A stretch of 64,000 bases of DNA, taken from contig OV277874.1 in the NCBI GenBank assembly GCA_922989275.2, positions 20,510,154 through 20,574,153 of the forward strand, written 5' to 3'. Below the pieces are notes generated by a model. The model was not told the origin of the DNA. It saw only the letters and a program-made list of their open reading frames with translations, and ran no database searches. Within the stretch, counting starts at the first letter, position 1. Each line of letters starts with the position of its first letter. Of this stretch, positions 58,652 to 64,000 are shown in pieces. The position numbers were made by a program, and so were the translations under genes. The DNA is from Gari tellinella. Taxonomy: Eukaryota; Mollusca; Bivalvia; Cardiida; Psammobiidae.

Positions 58652-58917
58652 ATCGGGCGTTCTATGAGGCGACAGTGTCTTTAGCCGGACACTAGTTAAG
58701 GCATGAACAAAATATACAGACTATATGAAATGTATAAGAATTTTCCTTGGGCTATCTTGCCTAATGATTGAGCATGAAACTACATAAAAACTATATAAAA
58801 TGGATGGAACTAACTAAAAGTTGATGAGCTACTTTGCCTACAAAACCAAAACTAAATAATATTCCCGAACTCACTGACTGTTTGAGCACAGTACAGGCTG
58901 TGCTGTTTAACTGATGT
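58652..58917. other. Unassigned spacer
   Basis: Nothing seen. Confidence 0.3.
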
Positions 58918-59110
58918 ATGCTCAGCGTTATTTCTGCTGAGCTACAATATGATGAACTGATGCTGAGCGATATTGCTCAGCGTTGGTGTAGCTGATGATA
59001 AACCGTGTCACCAGCGCTAGTCTCAAGAAGACTGCTCGGCGTTGTTGAACCTGTGATGAGATATAGTCTCGAACAAATTGCTCAGCGTTGTCCCTGCTGA
59101 ACTATCAAAC
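58918..59110 (+). repeat. Irregular repeat of GCTCAGCGTT
   Basis: GCTCAGCGTT or a close variant occurs at about 58919, 58975, 59034 (GCTCGGCGTT) and 59081, mixed with CTGCTGA(G/A)CTA, at spacings near 50-60 bp. Confidence 0.5.
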
Positions 59111-59751
59111 CTTGTTCCACTACAGTTCTATAACGGCAATGTTCCAGCTTGTCATGGAACCTCTATGGCGTATCGTAGATCTGTAGCAAACATTCACTCT
59201 TTAATAATAACTGTTTTCGGTCCCAGACAAATCTCAATGATCTGAAAGCAACGTACTAACGAGCTATCATCAAAAGTAAGCTATCCCGTTAATAGCTTGT
59301 GGAGAGAGTTTTAGCAATCTCCCTGTATTCAACTTCTCTACAGGTTATATTCACCAACTGTCTATCATTGAACAGTTCTTTCAATATGCATAAATTAGTC
59401 TAAATAGTTGATTATTCCTAATAATTAAGAAATTGAAAACTTTTACTTTTACACCAGCAAGTTATAAACTTTGGTTATGTTTAAAATGTCCAGTACATAA
59501 AAATAGTGACTTTAAAGCTTATTTGAGAGATAATACACAAAATTCAGGTTTTGGTATTCAAAGGGTAAATAATTACATTAGACAAAGAACAAAAACGGTC
59601 GACGTGCGTAATCTTCGCACTGTCTCTACATAAATCAACTGGTCATATACACATATGTTAAAGAGGCTTAATAACTACACAAAGATTATTTCTGACACGC
59701 ATATCAAGGATTCTTTAATCACAATATTACTAGAGCATGTGTATGTAAATT
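59111..59751. other. Unassigned sequence
   Basis: The 66-codon ORF at 59433-59633 has no domain I recognise. No repeat seen. Confidence 0.4.
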
Positions 59752-59965
59752 GCTGACGTCATGGCAGCAATGTAAGTATCTTATGGCTATGACGTCATTA
59801 TAGCAGCGAAAGTGTTATATATATTCTAACGTCATAAAGGTTATGCAAGTGATTTATGGTGTATGACATCATTATAGAAATAAAAGTGCTTTATTAGTTA
59901 TGACGGCATAAATGCGGTGAAAGTGATAAATGTAATATGCCATCATAAAGGCAGTGAAATGATGA
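59752..59965 (+). repeat. Degenerate tandem repeat with CRE-like motifs
   Basis: Units of about 36-38 bp with (T)GACGTCAT...GCAG(C/T)GAAAGTG(A/T)TA: GCTGACGTCATGGCAGC, CTATGACGTCATTATAG, TAACGTCATAAAGG, ATGACATCATTATAG, ATGACGGCATAAATG, ATGCCATCATAAAGG. Only the first two keep TGACGTCA. Confidence 0.6.
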
Positions 59966-60417
59966 TGCGTTTGAAGCCATATTTGACACCAGTTTCATGT
60001 TGGTTGTCACTTAGATAGACACACATTGTCTGAAATTTAAAATTTTGTCATTTTCTCATTTCCACTTTTAAGACACTCTGAAGTACCTGTCTTTGAACTG
60101 TCGTGGTTGGATATTGGCCTTATCCCCCGCTCAAACAAATAACCGCCGGTATTCTATTATCTGTTGAAAACAGTGCACCTAGTATCTCTTGTATCGTCTG
60201 AATAATATTAGCAAATACAACTCATAAGTCGTTACAAATGATCAAATAAAACATGCTAAAGAAGATTGTATAACTTTTGTTTATAATAATTCTTACTAAT
60301 TCAAGACATCCCATTGGTCCACCGGGGTTACAAAAAGACCACATAAATAACCGTATTGGGTTAGTAAAGTTCATATTAGGTCTTTATGTGAGTTAATTCC
60401 CTTGTTTGAAGACAAAT
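59966..60417. other. Unassigned sequence
   Basis: No feature recognised. Confidence 0.4.
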
Positions 60418-61150
60418 GGTTTTCTCCAAATTATGATAATCATTTTAGTTTAAAAATGCGTACAAATAATTTACGCTTTGTCGGCCTAAATTTCTAAACA
60501 TTGGCAAGTTTTATAATGACAAAAAAGAGCAAAAGAAAAGATATGTCATCGCGTTTGAGATTTAAAACTATTGTTTCTCTTTTCTTTACTATTAAAGGGA
60601 GATACTTCCTAGTTTGTTAAATCACAATTTGTGCATTTTTTTAACAATCGGACCTTTGTCCTAACATTTAATGTGTTTAAAAGATAAGGGCTATCTGAAT
60701 GATATTAATGGTTAAAATATAGAGCTTTAACAGAAAATTATACAAAATAATAGATTTGTGTCAGACAGCCATTTTGTAGATGTTTCTCCAAATTATGATA
60801 ATTATTTATTTATATAAGTTTAAAAATGCATACAGATAATTTACGCTTTATCAGCCTAAAATTCTAAACATTGGTAAGTTTAATAATGACAAAAAAGAGC
60901 AAAAGAAAAGATATGTCATCGCGTTTGAGATTTAAAACTAGTTGTTTCTCTTTTCTTTACTGTTAAAGGGAAATAATTCCTAGTTTGTTATATCACAATG
61001 TGTGCTTTTTTTGGAACAATCGGACCTTTGTCCTAACATCTTTAACGTGTTTAAAAGATAAGGAGTATATTAATGGAATAATGTTTAAAATATAGATTTA
61101 TGACAGAAAGTTGTACAAAATGATAGATTTGTGTCAGACCGCCATTTTGT
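60418..61150 (+). repeat. Tandem duplication of a 365-bp segment
   Basis: TTTCTCCAAATTATGATAAT, CAAAAAAGAGCAAAAGAAAA, GATATGTCATCGCGTTTGAG, CAATCGGACCTTTGTCCTAA and GTGTCAGAC(A/C)GCCATTTTG occur in the same order in 60418-60780 and 60781-61150. Small indels separate the two copies. Confidence 0.85.
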
Positions 61151-61239
61151 AGTTGTTTCTAAGAAAGAGTTACGTCCGCTCAAAGTCCTACATGTAAATG
61201 CTTGATATTAAAAGAAATCGTCTCGTAAGATTATAGTGG

Positions 61240-61489
61240 TACAGTGGAGAATCTGTTATTCTTTCCCAATAAACGCGTTTACGCTAAAACTATTATTTGC
61301 AGTGCAAACAGTTTGGAGCCAGATCAGACGCCGGGTTACCCGGCGTCTGATCAGGCTCCAAACTGTTTGCCTCCAAGATAAATATGAATTATCAGAATTG
61401 TCAAAAAGTTGTACTTTTCTACGTTTTAGTGTTTTGCGTTTGCGTACGTTTGCGTTTAAACGGGAAAGAATAACAGATTCTCCACTGTA
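61240..61489 (+). mobile_element. Family A MITE, complete (250 bp)
   Basis: Full ends; palindrome centre CCGGGTTACCCGG. Confidence 0.92.
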
Positions 61490-61520
61490 ATATACTTTTT
61501 TGAGATGTACACTATTGCTA

Positions 61521-62099
61521 ATTTTTATTGTCTCTGCTAAGTTTTAACGTCTCTTCTATGTGCTGTAGTTGCGTCATCCCTTCATTACTTATTGTGAGAC
61601 TTATTTTTATTGTCTCTGCTAAGTTTTAACGTCTCTCCTATGTGCTGTAGTTGCGTCATCCCTTCATTACTTATTGTGAGACTTATTTTTATTGTCTCTG
61701 CTAAGTTTTAACGTCTCTTCTATGTGCTGTAGTTGCGTCATCCCTTCATTACTTATTGTGAGACTTATTTTTATTGTCTCTGCTAAGTTTTAACGTCTCT
61801 TCTATGTGCTGTAGTTGCGCCATCCCTTCATTACTTATTGTGAGACTTATTTTTATTGTCTCTGCTAAGTTTTAACGTCTCTTCTATGTGCTGTAGTTGC
61901 GTCATCCCTTCATTACTTATTGTGAGACTTATTTTTATTGTCTCTGCTAAGTTTTAACGTCTCTTCTATGTGCTGTAGTTGCGTCATCCCTTCATTACTT
62001 ATTGTGAGACTTATTTTTATTGTCTCTGCTAAGTTTTAACGTCTCTTCTATGTGCTGTAGTTGTGTCATCCCTTCATTACTTATTGTGAGACTTATTTT
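61521..62099 (+). repeat. Satellite, 82-bp unit, seven near-identical copies
   Basis: GTCTCTGCTAAGTTTTAACG starts at 61530, 61612, 61694, 61776, 61858, 61940 and 62022, exactly 82 bp apart. I see only isolated differences (CTCCTAT for CTTCTAT near 61637, GCGCC near 61819, GTGTC near 62063), so the array is young or being homogenised. A family A element ends about 30 bp before it. Confidence 0.93.
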
Positions 62100-62307
62100 T
62101 TATTTATTTTAACAACAACAGGATAAGAACCTTAACTATTACTAATATTCATAGATTTAAAATTTTAATAATAGAATGAAATTGATGCAATACAAAAAGG
62201 TGAATGTCTTTTGAGTGTAAAGGGGGATCATTCATATTGTTTACATAAAGTATAGACTAAACTTAAAATGCTTCAAATCAAAGGTAGTCGGTAAGATAAA
62301 TTCGTTG
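62100..62307. other. Unassigned spacer
   Basis: AT-rich, nothing supported. Confidence 0.3.
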
Positions 62308-62440
62308 TACCGTGTTCATTGTACCTAATATGGAATATATAGTGCCATTAAAATTAATATGGGACGAGGCGAAGCCGAGTCTCATATTAATTTTAAATGG
62401 CACTGTTTATTCCATATTAGGTACATTAAACACGGCATAA
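62308..62440. mobile_element. Family K hairpin
   Basis: ACCGTGTTCATTGTACCTAA and TATGGAATATATAGTGCCAT pair with TTTAAATGGCACTGTTTATT and CCATATTAGGTACATTAAAC; AAAATTAATATGGGACGAGG pairs with GAGTCTCATATTAATTTT. The loop is GCGAAGCCG. Confidence 0.7.
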
Positions 62441-62647
62441 CTAATAATGTTATATCGATGAGTTTAATGCACACTTATTTGTTATACAAAATGAATATGC
62501 AAGAGAGTGGAGATATTTATTACATGTATTACGTTACACAACCTTTACCACTCTGTCATGGCAACCGCTTCTACTCAACTACCCGAGGAAAGTAGTGCAA
62601 CCTTATCGAATATTATCATCATATGTAAGTCTATATAAAACAGAAAC
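62441..62647. other. Unassigned spacer
   Basis: Nothing seen. Confidence 0.3.
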
Positions 62648-62939
62648 TACAGTGGAGAAAACGTTATTCTTTCCCAATAAACGCGTTTACGCTAAAACTA
62701 TTATTTGCAGTGCAAACAGTTTGGAGCCAGATCAGACGCCGGGTAACTCGGCGTCTGATCAGGCTCCAAACTGTTTGCCACCAAGATAAACATGAATTAT
62801 CAGAATTGTCCAAAAGTTGTACTTTTCTACGTTTTAGTGTTTTGCGTTTGCGTACGTTTGCGTTTAAACGGGAAAGAATAACAGATTCTCCACTGTATGA
62901 CGTCACCAATGACGTCAGAATAACAGATTCTCCACTGTA
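62648..62939 (+). mobile_element. Family A MITE with a duplicated right terminus
   Basis: Complete 250-bp copy (62648-62897), then TGACGTCACCAATGACGTCA and a second GAATAACAGATTCTCCACTG ending at 62939. Its left end is the GGAGAAAACG subfamily type while the right is AATAACAGATTC, so the termini no longer match. Confidence 0.9.
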
Positions 62940-63121
62940 ATACACATGGCCTAATAACGCATGCTAAATAAGACGTTTGGTGTATTAAAACACGGGGTAA
63001 ATGCATCCAACTGTTTTGTCTCCTTCGAACATGAAATAATATGCATGGGAAATTTCAACATAGGGGAGGTCCTTTTACAAATGTTGTTGCAAGATCATTT
63101 CAAAGTAACATTAACGATAGA

Positions 63122-63312
63122 GGTGTCGATACGAGTGTTAAACAGTTTTGAACATGCTGTATCGTTAGTTCGTTACCCGGCCTCTTATCTGGATCGAACG
63201 ACTTAATGCGACTTCGACGATGAAAGGGATAAGCTTAAGGGTCAAACATTTTGTATCAGGATCATGCCGTTGAAGCACAACACGGCATCTAGACTGGATC
63301 CAAACAGTTTTC
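63122..63312 (+). mobile_element. Family B relics
   Basis: GGTGTCGATACGAGTGTTAA, ACAGTTTTGAACATGCTG, TCAGGATCATGCCGTTG and CTGGATCCAAACAGTTTTC; at least two eroded palindromes. Confidence 0.5.
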
Positions 63313-63344
63313 AAATGCAAGTAAAGTGATGATAAGGGTACGAA

Positions 63345-63665
63345 TACAGTGACCCCTCCCTAAAACGGCCCTCTGAACGAGGTGTTCCCTCCTTACAACA
63401 ATGAGTGTCGCAGTCCCCTAAAAAGAAATTATGTGAAACCCCTTAGTGCTTAAAAGTGTTGTCAGCTAATTTTGTCTCATAGTTTCATATTTGCCTTTTA
63501 AATAAATATACTAGTATTGACGAGTGGCAGTTACGCAGCGTCTGATCTGGATACAAACTGTTTGCACTCTAATTATATTAAATTTCCCTCCCTACAACAA
63601 ATCCTTCCGAACAACACATCAGATTTGTCTCCCCTTGGGTGTTGGTGTAGAGAGGTAGCACTATA
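63345..63665 (+). mobile_element. Family D MITE
   Basis: TACAGTGACCCCTCCCTAAA to AGAGAGGTAGCACTATA. The palindrome's left arm is deleted, leaving TTACGCAGCGTCTGATCTGG and ATACAAACTGTTTGC. Confidence 0.75.
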
Positions 63666-63699
63666 GTTAAAACTGATGCTAAAGCCCATGTCTAACAAT

Positions 63700-63770
63700 T
63701 GCGCCTTTACCAGACCTTTCAAAAAATGGTCGACCCTGATCAGACGCCTGTTTCCCCATCGTGTATAGGT
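63700..63770. repeat. Type i palindrome fragment
   Basis: GGTCGACCCTGATCAGACGC without a matching right arm. Confidence 0.4.
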
Positions 63771-63884
63771 TTCTGGTTCTAAAATGACACTAAAATATTT
63801 TTGTAAGTTAATTACAACGGGGAAACGGACGGTTTTGTATGAGGAGGTATAACACCATGTGGGACACCTCATTTGAAACCATGC

Positions 63885-64000
63885 ATTAGTCCCTCCCTAT
63901 AATAACCCTCTGAAAAACGATTCCCTCCTTACAACAATGCTTGCAACTGTTCCGAAAACAAGACAATTATGTCCATCGTTTTCACGGCTGCAATATCGTC
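63885..64000 (+). mobile_element. Family D MITE, cut by the window end
   Basis: TAGTCCCTCCCTATAATAAC, GATTCCCTCCTTACAACAAT and AAACAAGACAATTATGTCC follow the left part of D; the rest is outside. Confidence 0.65.

Overview
The window is nuclear DNA of an animal, most likely a bivalve mollusc. The evidence is AT-rich sequence, GT-AG introns, a decayed Bre1 (RNF20/RNF40) E3-ligase paralogue, dispersed repeats I know from bivalve genomes (an AACAAGAGGGC...GCTCACCTG element and GACAGACAGACA-tailed copies), tRNA-derived SINEs and very dense MITEs. I cannot fix the species from the sequence. I see no bacterial gene, operon, CRISPR array or intact transposase; most short ORFs are chance frames inside palindromic repeats.

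Coding content is sparse and all on the minus strand. (1) 9.2-14.6 kb: four exons of a Bre1-like gene, broken by frameshifts and by loss of a RING zinc ligand. (2) 27.9-31.1 kb: a two-exon gene with TATA box, signal-peptide exon, 2.2 kb MITE-filled intron and polyA signal, encoding a 316-residue secreted, cysteine-free, Gly/Asn/Gln/Arg-rich protein. (3) 48.3-50.1 kb: the last exon (571 residues) of a second cysteine-free, Ser/Arg/Gly/Asn-rich protein with 7- and 15-residue repeats; its first exon was not found. Both fit extracellular-matrix-type proteins (shell, byssus or similar), which is inference.

The rest is mostly non-autonomous DNA transposons, lettered here for reference. Family A: TA target, ends CAGTGGAGAATCTG, about 250 bp, nearly 30 copies. 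B: TTAA-type, ends near CCCTTTCACTGCC. C: TA, ends CAGTAAAACCTCTCTATTAC. D: TA, ends CAGTGNTCCCTCTCTACAAC. E: TA, ends CAGTACTGAACCTTATTAAA. F: TTAA, ends CCCTTTCCCCCATAG, about 250 bp. G: TTAA, ends CACATTCAACCC or CCCTTTGAACCC, about 250 bp. H: ends CTGGGGCCCGTTTCATAAAA. I, J, K and L: long single hairpins. M: ends GGCCAAATAAAAAATACC. N: ends CAGTCGAACTTCGATATCTC. O: ends CAGGGCTGCCAT with 6-bp target duplications (hAT-like). S: ends ATATGAGCCGTGCCATGA. Q: the AACAAGAGGGC repeat.

The most striking pattern is that families with different ends and different target duplications carry one of two central palindromes. Type i (CAAACAGT...GATCAGA) is in A, B, D and G; type ii (CTTAAAGCA...GTAAA.CAGAA) is in C, F and O. 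Nested insertions fix target sites and relative ages. Other structures are an array of five near-identical hairpins (19.7-20.1 kb), a 65-bp satellite (44.7-46.0 kb), a nearly homogeneous 82-bp satellite (61.5-62.1 kb), a 22-bp minisatellite (56.3-56.7 kb) and a segmental duplication (43.3 and 47.1 kb).
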